Of a stretch of DNA of 64,000 nucleotides, positions 33,228-42,886 are shown piece by piece. The first letter of the stretch is position 1; every line of letters starts with the position of its first letter. The position numbers and the translations under genes were made by a program. The notes under the pieces were generated by a model, which saw nothing but the letters and a program-made list of their open reading frames with translations, did not search any database and was not told the DNA's origin. Source of the stretch: Bacteroidia bacterium (lineage in GTDB: Bacteria > Bacteroidota > Bacteroidia > J057 > JADKCL01); contig JACJYV010000005.1 of the NCBI GenBank assembly GCA_020635905.1, forward strand, positions 372,001 through 436,000, written 5' to 3'.

Positions 33228-33704
33228 TTACTCCCTGGTAATGTCAAGCACTTCGAATTTCATCACCCCCGCAGGCACCTGAATTTCCACCACATCGCCC
33301 ACCGCTTTTCCAATCAGGCCTTTACCCACAGGAGATTGTACTGAGATTTTTTTCTCACGGAGGTTCTGTTCATTTTCAGGAACCAGGGTGTATTTGTCCA
33401 CGGCATTGGTCTTGAGATTCTTCACTTTCACAGTGGAAAGGATGAATACCTTCGAAAGGTCCAGGTTGGTTTCGTCCACCAGAACCGCGTTGGCGATCAT
33501 ATTTTCCAGCTTGAGAATTTTCGTTTCCTGCAGACTCTGTCGCTCTTTGGCGGCCTTGTATTCGGCATTTTCACGTAAATCACCTTTTTCACGGGCTTCC
33601 TCAATATCGGCCGCGATGATGGCTCTTCCTTTGGTCTTCATTTCATGAAGTTCCTCTGTCAACTTGCGAAGACCCTCTTTCGTGAGATAGGATTTCTCTG
33701 ACAT
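33228..33704 (-). CDS. greA: Transcription elongation factor GreA
   Basis: 158 residues, the family length. GreA rescues backtracked RNA polymerase by stimulating its transcript-cleavage activity. The N-terminal coiled coil carries the acidic tip AREKGDLRENAEYKAAKE (residues ~37-54). The C-terminal globular FKBP-like domain (about 85-158) contains SPVGKGLIGKAVGDVVEIQVPAG. It is upstream of the HIT-family gene in the same operon. A terminator from the PorV-like operon ends just before it. Confidence 0.95.
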   Translation of the reverse strand: MSEKSYLTKEGLRKLTEELHEMKTKGRAIIAADIEEAREKGDLRENAEYKAAKERQSLQETKILKLENMIANAVLVDETNLDLSKVFILSTVKVKNLKTNAVDKYTLVPENEQNLREKKISVQSPVGKGLIGKAVGDVVEIQVPAGVMKFEVLDITRE

Positions 33705-33722
33705 CTTTCTTGCTCTGTGATT

Positions 33723-33760
33723 TAAAAAAGGATTTGGGTTGACTCAAAAAGTCAACCCAA
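33723..33760 (-). terminator. Intrinsic terminator after the PorV-like operon
   Basis: A perfect 11-bp stem, TTGGGTTGACT (33734-33744) with AGTCAACCCAA (33750-33760), loop of five. Read on the minus strand it is followed by ATCC and six T. It lies about 30 bases after the stop of the PorV-like gene and so separates that operon from greA. Confidence 0.85.
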
Positions 33761-33789
33761 TTCCATGAATTTATGTAAATATATGTTTT

Positions 33790-34878
33790 TTACAAATCCA
33801 CCCTGACACCAATCACGTGGCTTCCTTTAAACAACCAGGTGGTTCGGTAGCTGTAATCAACTCCGAATCTGGAAATCATGTTTTTCCCGGTTTTGAAAGG
33901 AATTTCAAGTGTGGCTCCGAGGGCATGGCCCGTAAATGCATTCTGACGCTCGGCCTCATTGGTCAGGCCTTTTTCGTACAGATATGAATAACGAACCATC
34001 AGGTATTCTTTGAATTTGTATTCTACCCCGCCACCAAACTGGTCCAGGGTAAAGGTATTGGAGATGAATGATCCCAATACGGAAAGACGGTGTGACATGC
34101 CCAGGTAGAAATCGTAGGATGCACCCAGTGATAGCTGTGAAGGCATTTCGAACTGAGCAGCGGTACGCTGAACCTGTGACTGATAAGTGGAATTAATGTA
34201 GGTTCTGAGGGAAAGTCCGTCCCCGTCGAATTTCATGGTGGTTCCAATGTTACGGATGGAAACCCCCAGTTTCAGGCGGTCTGAGTGGAGGGAATCGTCC
34301 ATACCCAGATTGGTGCGGTACTGTACCCCGGCATCAAAGGCAACGCCGCCGGCAGATGCATCAGGAATGGATTCCTGTACAATTTTTACCGTGGCGCCCA
34401 CATAAATGTGGTCGGTGAATTTTTTGGCGTAGGATACGCCCATGTTCATCAGAGAGGGGCTGAAAGTTCCCAGACCTCCATCGGGGCTGTCTTCAGTGGT
34501 GCGGATAAATTCGCCCATGTCGAAGGCAGAAACGTAGATCCCGATTACTCCTGAGCCTTTGAGAGACTGGGAGAGACCGAAGGTATTGATGCTGATGTCA
34601 GCAGAAGTAAGCCAGTTGGTGTGGGCAAATACCAGCTCGGTACGCTTGGTTGTTCCCAATCCAGCAGGGTTATTTCCCAATGCTTCAATCCCGTAAGAAG
34701 AGCCGATGTTGATGCCGTTCATACCAGAACTGCGGGCCCAGGGATTAATCAGCAATTGGGTTGCTCCTGCCTGTCCGGCACGCTCCGGGTTACCTGCAAA
34801 GGTAACTCCCGCCTGGAGAAGCAGAACAATCGCTAACAGGAATATCTTTTTCATTGTGTTCAGTTTCATTGTGATCAA
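33790..34878 (-). CDS. PorV/PorQ-family outer membrane protein
   Basis: Up to 362 residues with a signal peptide (from MKKIFLLAIVLLLQAGVTFA; then GNPERAGQAGATQLLINPWARSSGMNG). Beta-barrel-type sequence follows, with IGSSYGIEALGNNPAGLGTTKRTEL, as in the PorV/PorQ OMP family. PorV shuttles T9SS cargo to the attachment complex. Many Bacteroidota have several paralogs next to specific cargo. It comes 2 bases after a giant T9SS cargo gene, so a dedicated export or attachment role is likely. Start is uncertain: ATG codons at 34878, 34869 and 34854 are in frame and the signal peptide fits the last best. Confidence 0.85.
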   Translation of the reverse strand: MITMKLNTMKKIFLLAIVLLLQAGVTFAGNPERAGQAGATQLLINPWARSSGMNGINIGSSYGIEALGNNPAGLGTTKRTELVFAHTNWLTSADISINTFGLSQSLKGSGVIGIYVSAFDMGEFIRTTEDSPDGGLGTFSPSLMNMGVSYAKKFTDHIYVGATVKIVQESIPDASAGGVAFDAGVQYRTNLGMDDSLHSDRLKLGVSIRNIGTTMKFDGDGLSLRTYINSTYQSQVQRTAAQFEMPSQLSLGASYDFYLGMSHRLSVLGSFISNTFTLDQFGGGVEYKFKEYLMVRYSYLYEKGLTNEAERQNAFTGHALGATLEIPFKTGKNMISRFGVDYSYRTTWLFKGSHVIGVRVDL

Positions 34879-34880
34879 AA

Positions 34881-37800
34881 TTAAAAGGCATTCAGGTCGA
34901 GCTGTGGCATGATGGCGAAGAATTTAAGGATCTTTTCGCCAAGATCACCTGCATCAATGTGAATGATGTACACCCCGCTGGCAACCGGAACCCCGGAAGC
35001 ATTCTTCAAGTCCCAATCCTGATTGGGTTTGGAGGATTCCTTGGTGTAGGTACGGATCAGGGTACCGTTGAGGGTAAAGATCCTGATGGTACATTTCTGG
35101 GGAAGGTTGGTGATTTTCACCGTGGTTTGCAGCTGTGAGCTTTCATATTTGGAGAAAGCATAGTAAGGATTGGGCACAACCCGGATCTGCTCCAGTACGG
35201 ATTGTTCGGCCACATCCGTCTGACCCAGCTGGGCAGCGATATCGCTGGTGCTGAAGCCAAAGACAGGGTGGTCGGTGGTACCCTTGCGGGATCCAAACAC
35301 CTTGCTCACACGCAGTTTGATTCTTGCATCCGTGGGCAGGTAGCGGGGATGTGAGAAGGAATAGCCAGCATTCAGCATCGGCAATCCAACCCAGGCCACA
35401 TCTTTATAAATATCTGCGATACTCACATTTCCTTTGCCGGGGACGTTGAAGGTGTGGGCATTCACGGCATTTGCAGCGGTCGTACCCACCGCGAGGCCAT
35501 TGCGAATAACGGCACAACCGTCGTAAAGTGAATTGTGAACCCAGACATAGTGACGTCCGCCCACTCTCTCAAGAGAAGATCCACGATCGGAAGTTGGATT
35601 CCACAACATGTCGTCTCCGTTATTGAGTTTATCCCAGGAGCTCTCACCAAAGAAGATGTTGAGTCGCTGACCCGTGTTGATGTTGATGGCGTAGCCGGGG
35701 AACCAGCTCATTCCCTGATTTGACATGGAAAGAGAGGAAGCCGTCGGCTTGCCCTGCATATCCACTGGCAACTCCCAGCGGGCGGTCATGGGCCAGGCAC
35801 CTGATCCCAATCCCTGGGTAGGTGACGTTTCAACTACCACACACTGAGACCAAAGGGTGGTATCGCTGGTAAATACGATGTCCACGTCAGGCATATTGGT
35901 GAGGTTGATTACCTGATCAGGCGCGATATTGGTTCCGAGTGCCGTAGGAGCGATTTCGAAACCAGGGCCGATCTGACCACTGTTTCCGTTATACCCTCTG
36001 CCCAGACAGAAGGGAGCCCAGGTTCCGCCTTCAATTGCCTCGAAGTTTTCAGGACCATCATAGAGCTTGTTGGCTTTGTGCCAGGGCTTACTGTTATCCG
36101 TGGCTGCTTTTCCTGAACGAATCCAGTCCCAGGTTTTGAAATCGTCGTCATCGGTAACTCCGGTCAGCCAGTCGAGGATTTCGTCACCATAAGTAACGGA
36201 TGAACCAATAAATCCTTCCTGAAGGGTATCCCCTGCATCCACCCCGTTTTTCACCACGATGGAGATGCCGTGACCTTCAATGGGTTTTTCCTTGCCGTTG
36301 AAAGGTTCAGGGCGGTAGCTTACGGAAGATCCTTTGGTGCGTTTGGTGTAGGAATTGGCAAAGATTACATTGTTTCCGCTGCTTCCATCATACAGAATCC
36401 AGTCGTAGAATACAGAATCGATAACCGGAGTCCCCGTATTTTCAACCGTATCAGGGGCTTCTCCCGAAAACTGGTCTTCGACCAGTTCCAGACGATAATC
36501 CATGTCCTGTACCTGCTTGGGATCAATTACCTTGATCACCACGGGGCCTTGTCCGGCAACATAGGTAATGTCGCTGGCAGAATTCATGGAGAGAATTTCA
36601 CTTTCCGTGTCGTCAGAAATCACCACGAAACGGTTCCCGTTTCCGTAGCCAGCGGTCTGAGTTACAGAGATTCCATCTCCGTATGCTGAGTTGATTACGG
36701 TTCCACCATTCTCAAAATCGATTTTGTGAGGAACGGCTGCCGTATTGGCGAAGAAACGGTTGCCCTGCACAAATTTACGTCCGTCTGAAGCGGTATCGTT
36801 GTAGGCATAGGCAATGATTCCATAATAGTAAGTGGTGTAGTTTTTCAGAGAGCGGTCGCTGCCAGTGGCAAAGAAGTCCTCCGTGATCCTGATGGATTTG
36901 AAAATCCCTTCGTTGGCGCCTTGCACCATGATTTCATCCACTACAATGCTTCCATTATATCCGCCCACGGTTTCAGAGGTGCGGTTTACGATGGTGGCAA
37001 TGTCGTTTTTGATGTCGCACTGGGCAATCATCCTGGCTTTCTCAGAATCCGTCAGTTCGCTGGCGGAAACGGAGTTATTCTTCAATTGGTACAGGATGTA
37101 TCCTTCAAATTCGAAGGTAGGATCGGGCAGACCCTGTGAAACCAGTACCGGGTCGGATTGCTCGTAGCTCTCGTTACAGTTATTGCGAACCTGGCAAGCT
37201 TGGGGGCTGTAATCCCAGGAGAGGAGCAATTCTTTATCCAGTTCGGTTACGGTCAGCTCGGGAGCATCCGGACCGTCAAGCAACTGGAAGCAGGCATCGA
37301 ACAGGGCCTGAGCCACGTCGTCTGCTTTTCTCAGTTCGCAAACAGAACCTTTATTGTCGTTATAATATCCACGGGCCCAAACGGCTCCCGTTACGATGGC
37401 GTTAACTGCACCAGGCTGGAGGGTAAAGGGACCAGCTGATTCCAGGAAGCGACGGTCGAAGGGCTGGTTACCAGCAGATACTTCAGACCAGCCTGAACCC
37501 GTTCCCCCACACCAACCTCCGTCACCGGGATACATGTAGTCGGTTACAGGACCAGCAGCAGTGCCGGGATATCCGTTCTTACCGTTGTTCACCATTTCAG
37601 AGCCGTCTTTCCAGAATCCACGGAGGTATCCGTAGTAGTGGGTGGCAACTTCCGGGTTTCCACGGAGAGAGAAGTCGTTTTCGTAGTAAACGAATTTAGA
37701 CATCCCGATCAATTCTCCGTCTTCGTCGATGATACCATTGTGGTTGTTATCAATTCCGTCATAGGGGTCAGCTTTGGGACCCTGGAAGAAGTCAACCCCA

Positions 37801-38810
37801 AGGGCAGGAGGATTGAGACCGTAACCCGTAGGACCTGCGTCATTGGTCAGACCGTTGAAGGCAAATCCCAAACCACGGTTGGTGTCACAACCCACGTAGT
37901 CGTCAGAGTAAAATCCAACGTCGGCATCCACCCACTGACCCATGTAGGTCTGGTTCAGGGAAAGGGTTGATTTATTGATTACGGTGTACTTGTAGAAGGT
38001 CATGTTGTTGACCTCGTTGGAGGTGCTGAAGGCGAAAGCCATCATCTGGATTTCCAGACCAATTGCTTCCCCACCCGTTTCCGTGTGCACGTCACCTTTG
38101 TCATTGATTACCCACCAAACAGCCAGGTCGGGAGTACCGCCACCTTCACAGGGAGTGATGTTGGGATATTCACCATACTCGGGTTCATATCTTAGGTTGC
38201 CATTGAGGTCAAAAAACGGTGCAAGATTTACAGTATTCCCTTCGGAATCAGTTCCCTCGGTAGGCCATTTTTCCACATTGGGATAATTTGACATGTCAGC
38301 AGATCCGTTGGCCAGAAACTCTGCCCGGAAGGCGTCGATTTCAGCTTTGGTAATTCTGTAATGCTTGTCCCACTTTTCACAGGTTACGTCGTCGATGGTG
38401 GCGCCACCAGCAGCAAGCGGACCGGGCCAGAAGTCGTTTCCGCTCTGGCGGTAGGTCTGGGCTGCCACCCTGAGCTGGCCACCACCGTCAACCCCGCCGA
38501 TCCAGAGAGATCCGGCAAAAGAGGAGTAACGCTTGTCGGCTGCCACATCTACTTTGGGAACTTCGTAGCGGGGGTTGGAAACCAAATCCCACCACATGTC
38601 ACCACCGTTGTGGAGCAAACAGCGAATGTTATTCACGTCAAGTTCAACGGAGGAACTTGCAGGAGCGCAGGCTGCCGAGGCGCGCATGCCTCCATTCTTC
38701 TTTTTGACAATTCCGATATTTTCTTTCGCAATGCCAAACGAGAATCCAAGCAACAGGATAGCGCAAAGAGAAAGTAGCGACTTAACTGTCTTATATTTCA
38801 TGATTATCAC
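34881..38810 (-). CDS. Giant secreted protein with T9SS type A sorting domain
   Basis: 1,309 residues with a signal peptide (MKYKTVKSLLSLCAILLLGFSFGIAKE from codon 4). It has a DGIDNNHNGIIDED-type Ca-binding loop near residue 355 and several beta-rich modules. A T9SS-type C-terminal domain covers about 1,225-1,309 (VRVVPNPYYAFSKYESS, TVKITNLPQKCTIRIFTLNGTLIRTY, SGVYIIHIDAGDLGEKILKFF). Function is unknown. Proteins of this make-up occur beside TonB-dependent receptors and PorV-like proteins in many Bacteroidota. It sits 11 bases after the TonB receptor gene and 2 bases before the PorV-like gene. The C-terminal domain ends with a short extension (AIMPQLDLNAF) after the usual end point. Confidence 0.88.
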   Translation of the reverse strand: MIIMKYKTVKSLLSLCAILLLGFSFGIAKENIGIVKKKNGGMRASAACAPASSSVELDVNNIRCLLHNGGDMWWDLVSNPRYEVPKVDVAADKRYSSFAGSLWIGGVDGGGQLRVAAQTYRQSGNDFWPGPLAAGGATIDDVTCEKWDKHYRITKAEIDAFRAEFLANGSADMSNYPNVEKWPTEGTDSEGNTVNLAPFFDLNGNLRYEPEYGEYPNITPCEGGGTPDLAVWWVINDKGDVHTETGGEAIGLEIQMMAFAFSTSNEVNNMTFYKYTVINKSTLSLNQTYMGQWVDADVGFYSDDYVGCDTNRGLGFAFNGLTNDAGPTGYGLNPPALGVDFFQGPKADPYDGIDNNHNGIIDEDGELIGMSKFVYYENDFSLRGNPEVATHYYGYLRGFWKDGSEMVNNGKNGYPGTAAGPVTDYMYPGDGGWCGGTGSGWSEVSAGNQPFDRRFLESAGPFTLQPGAVNAIVTGAVWARGYYNDNKGSVCELRKADDVAQALFDACFQLLDGPDAPELTVTELDKELLLSWDYSPQACQVRNNCNESYEQSDPVLVSQGLPDPTFEFEGYILYQLKNNSVSASELTDSEKARMIAQCDIKNDIATIVNRTSETVGGYNGSIVVDEIMVQGANEGIFKSIRITEDFFATGSDRSLKNYTTYYYGIIAYAYNDTASDGRKFVQGNRFFANTAAVPHKIDFENGGTVINSAYGDGISVTQTAGYGNGNRFVVISDDTESEILSMNSASDITYVAGQGPVVIKVIDPKQVQDMDYRLELVEDQFSGEAPDTVENTGTPVIDSVFYDWILYDGSSGNNVIFANSYTKRTKGSSVSYRPEPFNGKEKPIEGHGISIVVKNGVDAGDTLQEGFIGSSVTYGDEILDWLTGVTDDDDFKTWDWIRSGKAATDNSKPWHKANKLYDGPENFEAIEGGTWAPFCLGRGYNGNSGQIGPGFEIAPTALGTNIAPDQVINLTNMPDVDIVFTSDTTLWSQCVVVETSPTQGLGSGAWPMTARWELPVDMQGKPTASSLSMSNQGMSWFPGYAININTGQRLNIFFGESSWDKLNNGDDMLWNPTSDRGSSLERVGGRHYVWVHNSLYDGCAVIRNGLAVGTTAANAVNAHTFNVPGKGNVSIADIYKDVAWVGLPMLNAGYSFSHPRYLPTDARIKLRVSKVFGSRKGTTDHPVFGFSTSDIAAQLGQTDVAEQSVLEQIRVVPNPYYAFSKYESSQLQTTVKITNLPQKCTIRIFTLNGTLIRTYTKESSKPNQDWDLKNASGVPVASGVYIIHIDAGDLGEKILKFFAIMPQLDLNAF

Positions 38811-38821
38811 CGTTTATCAGA

Positions 38822-41800
38822 TTAAAAGGACAACTGGAGGCCGAGACGAATCCTTCTGGGCACACTGTAGTTACCGGGGTTCATGGCCCGCAGCGCATAA
38901 AGGTACTCAAAGGAAGAGGGATTGATGGAGGCGGCCACGGCCTGCTGTCCCACACCCGTATTCAAATATCCATCGTCGTTGGGGAGTCCGGAAGTCTTGT
39001 ACACGTTGAGAATATTTTTGGTATTCAGCGCATTCAGGAAAAGGAGGTAAACGTTGATGGCGTACTCTTTGCGATTGACAGGAGCACCCATTCCGTCCAC
39101 TACATTATTTCCTTCTTTGTCTTTCTTAACTCCACCGCCCAATACGAAGTCTTTGTCAATTTTGAGGTCAAGTTTGAACTGCCAGGGGAGGCGGCTTCCG
39201 TTGGGAGTACCCGCCAGCTGAATGCTCTGGTTGATTCCGCTTTGTACCTGGGCCGGATTGGCCAGAGAGTTTACAGAGTAAGGCGTTCCTGAAGTCAGAC
39301 CGAAAGTGGCGTTGAGGCCAGCATTAGAGAAGGGGTAGATGGTTTTGGCGCCATCGCCTTTGCCCAGTTTAATGGCAGGACCACGGTCGTCACCGAAGAA
39401 ACGGTAGTCGATGTTGCCGGTGAAGCGGTGACGCTGGTCGAAGTCAAGGGGAAGCAGGGTACGGATGGCGGTAAAACCTTCAATTGAGTTGAGAGCGTTA
39501 CGGGAGGAGCCGAAGCTGGAACCCGTACCTGCTGCAAACTGCAGGGTGTAGGATACGTTCATCCGGATATTTTTCTTACGCAACATGTTCAGAGCGAAGG
39601 TGAAACCCTTAACCGTTCCAAAGTCGATGTTGGCATAAGAAGAGTAGGAAAGCGGGTAGGCGTCAACGAAGGAGAGGGACTGGATCAGGTCGCGCATTTC
39701 ACGGTAGAAAGCAGACACTGACAGTGCCATAAAGTCATTCACGCGCTGTTTGAAACCTACTTCGTAGTCAATGGTGCGCTCGGGCTTCAGGTTGGGGTTG
39801 GTAACCTGAACCGTAGCTGAGTTTTGCAGGAAGAAGTAGTCAGAGATCTGACCAGCCAGCAGTGAACCTGAGGCAGAACCAGTCTGACCAGGACGCTGAG
39901 CCAGCACGTCGTAGTGTGCGAAAAATACGGCCTCACCAGAGATGGGGAAAGAGAAGGAGAGACGTGGCATCACAATGGTCTGAGGAGTGTAATCCTCGAA
40001 GGATGCAATCGAAACTTCGTTTCCTTTCAGGTAGGGCTGTACTTTACCACCCTGACGGAGGCTGGCGGACGAGGTGGGAGCACCAGTGGCATCATACCAG
40101 ATATTTTTGTCGGGATCGCGGTAACCCACCACTGCGCTCGGCGCATTGGAATTGTCCATATAAGGAATGAAGTTTTCGCCGATTCCGTCCGGGAGAGGTC
40201 CGAAGTCATTTACAATTTCACCTGCAGTGTAGGCAGGGAAGAGGTTGTAAAGGTCTTTCAGTACTTTCTGGTTGGCGTCGAAGCGGTCAACCCTCAGACC
40301 AAAGTTGAAGATAATGTCTTCCAGTTCGAATTTATCCTGAACGAACCCTGCGATATAGGTAGGTGCAAAAGAGTTCATCGGACGATTGGCCTTGTCAGTA
40401 AAGAAGTTGTTTACTGAAACAGGAGCAGAACGGTTGCCAGTATAGTCGTAACCGTAGTAAGCAATATAGGAGTTACCATCATTCAGCAATTCATCTGCAC
40501 TGAACATATCCAGAGAGAAGGTGCTGGGATCGAGGTTATCCGTGATGATGAAGTCCGTACCCGTAACAGGAAGTCCGAGTTTAAGACGGAGGTTTTTGTC
40601 GAAAGTGGACTGGTCGCCGGGCAGGTACTGGATGGGTGCACGCGCGGTATCCTGGAATACGCCGTCAACCGTTACGAGTTCCCACTGGCTGACGTCGTCA
40701 GAAATGGTGGCCAGGTGGCGGTTAGCCAGCTGACGCATGTAGTTCCACAGAGGAGAGGCGGCTACGAAGAAGAAACGCTCATCACGCTGCTCGAATTCGA
40801 AACCAAGTTTGAAGTTGTGACCGCCAAATTCGCCGGAAGCCTGTCCGGAGAAACGGTACTGCTCAAAGTTGTATTTGTAGTAGCTGGTGGTCTGACTTCC
40901 GGTGCCTGAGTAGAGTGAGTAGATGCTCTGGGGAGAGTCACCGTTTCTCAGACCGCGGTAGAAGGCCAGCAGGTCAGTAGAGTTAATGGAGTACTCACGC
41001 TGCTGGGTGAAAGGGTTAACGATCCCGTTATTCTGCACCGTCTCAAAAATGAATTTGTTGTAATTGGCCAACAAGGGGTTTTTGGAGGTGGATGCGTCGA
41101 AAGTCAGGTTGTTGGGGGCATAACCAACGGTTACGAAGTAATCGTTGGGAGATACCGTGGGGGAATAGAGATCAGGGAAGATGGCAGTATTGAGGAATAC
41201 TTCCTGACGGTCCCAGTTGAAGGTACCCACATGGCCGTAATCAAAGATATTCTTTCTGTGATCGCGGTTCATGAATTCACGGTGATACAACTGGTAATCT
41301 GCCTGCAGCATGTAGAAAAGGTTTTTCAGCTTGGAACCTTCTCCTCCTTTAAACTGCTGCTGGAAACGGCCCCAGCCCCGGGCAAGGAAGCCTTTGAAAA
41401 GCTGGTTTCCTTCGGGTGCAAGCAGGGCGCTGCCCAGACCCCAGGAGTCGCTTTTGATATTTTCATAGGTACCACCCAGTTTCACGATGATATTATCGTT
41501 GGGTTGGAAGTCAAGGCGCCCGGACACCCTCGCTCTGCGGTCCACGTTATAGGTCTTAACCTTGGAGCTGGTGAAATCGTCGGCGGTGAGGTAATTGGCT
41601 TTTTGTACAAAGAAAGAACCAGTCTCATCCAGACGGGTGGGGCTTGCCTGGAGCGAGTCCAGCAGGCCGGCCCGCAGGGTGGGAACGCCACCAAAGGCAG
41701 GGTCCTGGTCTTTTTTATACTCGTATTCTCCCGCGATCATGAAACCCAGAATGGTTTTTCCGTAGCCGCTGACAGAGTCATATTTGGTAATGATCGGACC

Positions 41801-42574
41801 TGATGCATTGAGACCCACCAGGGTGTATCCGTAAGGATCCAGACCTACATAAGGCTTGGGGAAGATGGTGCTGGTCAGAATCTCGCCACCGCCGGTCAGC
41901 TGGTAGCTGGGACCTGCCGTGGTGATAGAAACCACACCACCGATCATGTCGCCGTATTCTGCAGGAGTACCACCCGTGATTACGTTGATGGTTTCGATCG
42001 ATTTCTGAGGCAGTGAAATTACCCCCCTCATTTTTACCCCATCCACGAAGTAAACGGTACTGGTTCCACGCTGACCGCGGATGTTGATCCCTCCGTCCCT
42101 TTCGTTGGGCACTGCACCTGCGGCAATTGCCACCACCGAGTTGATGTCACGGTAGCCCGATTCCCGCACCTGGGTTTTATCAAAACTCTGGACCGTGGTT
42201 GTCTGGTCAAATTCGATGGGTTCATAGATCTCAACCGGCCCCAGATCCACATCTGTGGTCATGGAAATATCAAGGGTTTTGGTTTTACCCACCGTGATGG
42301 TCACGTTGTCCAATTCCTTTTCCTGACCTGCGAAACTGGCAATTACAGTATAAACACCTGGTGAAATGGCCACGATACTATAATAACCTTCTGAGTCAGT
42401 ATTGGAACCCCCTTTAACAATTCCATTCTGAATAACCTTCACGGTAGCGAAGGGAACGGGCTCTCCCGCATCATCAGTTACTTTCCCTTTTAGTTTACCG
42501 GCGTCCGACTGAGCGAATCCGGCGGAAGCAAGGAAAAGCAGGGGCAAAATCCAGAGTAAAGCTCTTTTTATCAT
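38822..42574 (-). CDS. SusC/RagA-type TonB-dependent outer membrane receptor
   Basis: 1,250 residues. A signal peptide (MIKRALLWILPLLFLASAGFAQ) precedes a carboxypeptidase-regulatory-like domain (about 27-110: KLKGKVTDDAGEPVPFATVKVIQNG, then TDSEGYYSIVAISPGVYTV). A plug domain (about 120-225, RDINSVVAIAAGAVPNERDGGINIRGQRG, TVYFVDGVKM) and a large 22-stranded barrel follow, ending in a C-terminal Phe (RIRLGLQLSF). It likely transports a glycan, metal complex or peptide across the outer membrane, powered by TonB. There is no SusD-like gene next to it; the next gene is the giant T9SS cargo. A promoter with TACGTTTG lies 5' of it and opens the three-gene operon. Confidence 0.93.
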   Translation of the reverse strand: MIKRALLWILPLLFLASAGFAQSDAGKLKGKVTDDAGEPVPFATVKVIQNGIVKGGSNTDSEGYYSIVAISPGVYTVIASFAGQEKELDNVTITVGKTKTLDISMTTDVDLGPVEIYEPIEFDQTTTVQSFDKTQVRESGYRDINSVVAIAAGAVPNERDGGINIRGQRGTSTVYFVDGVKMRGVISLPQKSIETINVITGGTPAEYGDMIGGVVSITTAGPSYQLTGGGEILTSTIFPKPYVGLDPYGYTLVGLNASGPIITKYDSVSGYGKTILGFMIAGEYEYKKDQDPAFGGVPTLRAGLLDSLQASPTRLDETGSFFVQKANYLTADDFTSSKVKTYNVDRRARVSGRLDFQPNDNIIVKLGGTYENIKSDSWGLGSALLAPEGNQLFKGFLARGWGRFQQQFKGGEGSKLKNLFYMLQADYQLYHREFMNRDHRKNIFDYGHVGTFNWDRQEVFLNTAIFPDLYSPTVSPNDYFVTVGYAPNNLTFDASTSKNPLLANYNKFIFETVQNNGIVNPFTQQREYSINSTDLLAFYRGLRNGDSPQSIYSLYSGTGSQTTSYYKYNFEQYRFSGQASGEFGGHNFKLGFEFEQRDERFFFVAASPLWNYMRQLANRHLATISDDVSQWELVTVDGVFQDTARAPIQYLPGDQSTFDKNLRLKLGLPVTGTDFIITDNLDPSTFSLDMFSADELLNDGNSYIAYYGYDYTGNRSAPVSVNNFFTDKANRPMNSFAPTYIAGFVQDKFELEDIIFNFGLRVDRFDANQKVLKDLYNLFPAYTAGEIVNDFGPLPDGIGENFIPYMDNSNAPSAVVGYRDPDKNIWYDATGAPTSSASLRQGGKVQPYLKGNEVSIASFEDYTPQTIVMPRLSFSFPISGEAVFFAHYDVLAQRPGQTGSASGSLLAGQISDYFFLQNSATVQVTNPNLKPERTIDYEVGFKQRVNDFMALSVSAFYREMRDLIQSLSFVDAYPLSYSSYANIDFGTVKGFTFALNMLRKKNIRMNVSYTLQFAAGTGSSFGSSRNALNSIEGFTAIRTLLPLDFDQRHRFTGNIDYRFFGDDRGPAIKLGKGDGAKTIYPFSNAGLNATFGLTSGTPYSVNSLANPAQVQSGINQSIQLAGTPNGSRLPWQFKLDLKIDKDFVLGGGVKKDKEGNNVVDGMGAPVNRKEYAINVYLLFLNALNTKNILNVYKTSGLPNDDGYLNTGVGQQAVAASINPSSFEYLYALRAMNPGNYSVPRRIRLGLQLSF

Positions 42575-42886
42575 AATCTTTCGATCTATGTTTTCTACCT
42601 CTCAAACTTGTTTTTTTCGGAAAAAACGAGTTAAAAATAGAAAAACTCAATTTAGAATTCCAAATCTACCTGTAACATTCCATTAATACAAACGTATAAA
42701 CGGGTTTATTCGGTCAAAAACGCCTTTTTTGTAAAAAGACTCAATACAAGACAGTTGGGTTTTCGTATGTTTTTCAAAACTAATCATTTCTGACCCCGAA
42801 ACCATATAGCAAAACCTTGTTTCGATTACATGCTATTTTCATGGGTTTTTATTATCTTTCCTCGCCAAACCACTTAAAAATTCTGC
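42575..42886. other. 312-base divergent leader region
   Basis: No gene. It contains the promoter of the TonB-receptor operon (minus strand, 42689-42718) and, in its transcript leader, a short A/T hairpin GTTTTTT-TCGG-AAAAAAC (42610-42627) and a possible GAGTT...AACTC pair (42628-42648). I found no convincing promoter for the helical-repeat gene on the plus strand. Confidence 0.5.
42689..42718 (-). promoter_or_regulatory. Bacteroidota-type promoter of the TonB-receptor operon
   Basis: On the minus strand: -33 TTTG (42718-42715), 18-base spacer, -7 TACGTTTG (42696-42689), a full match to TTTG-N~19-TAnnTTTG. Transcription should begin near 42681, giving a leader of about 105 bases before the ATG at 42574. 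Confidence 0.6.
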
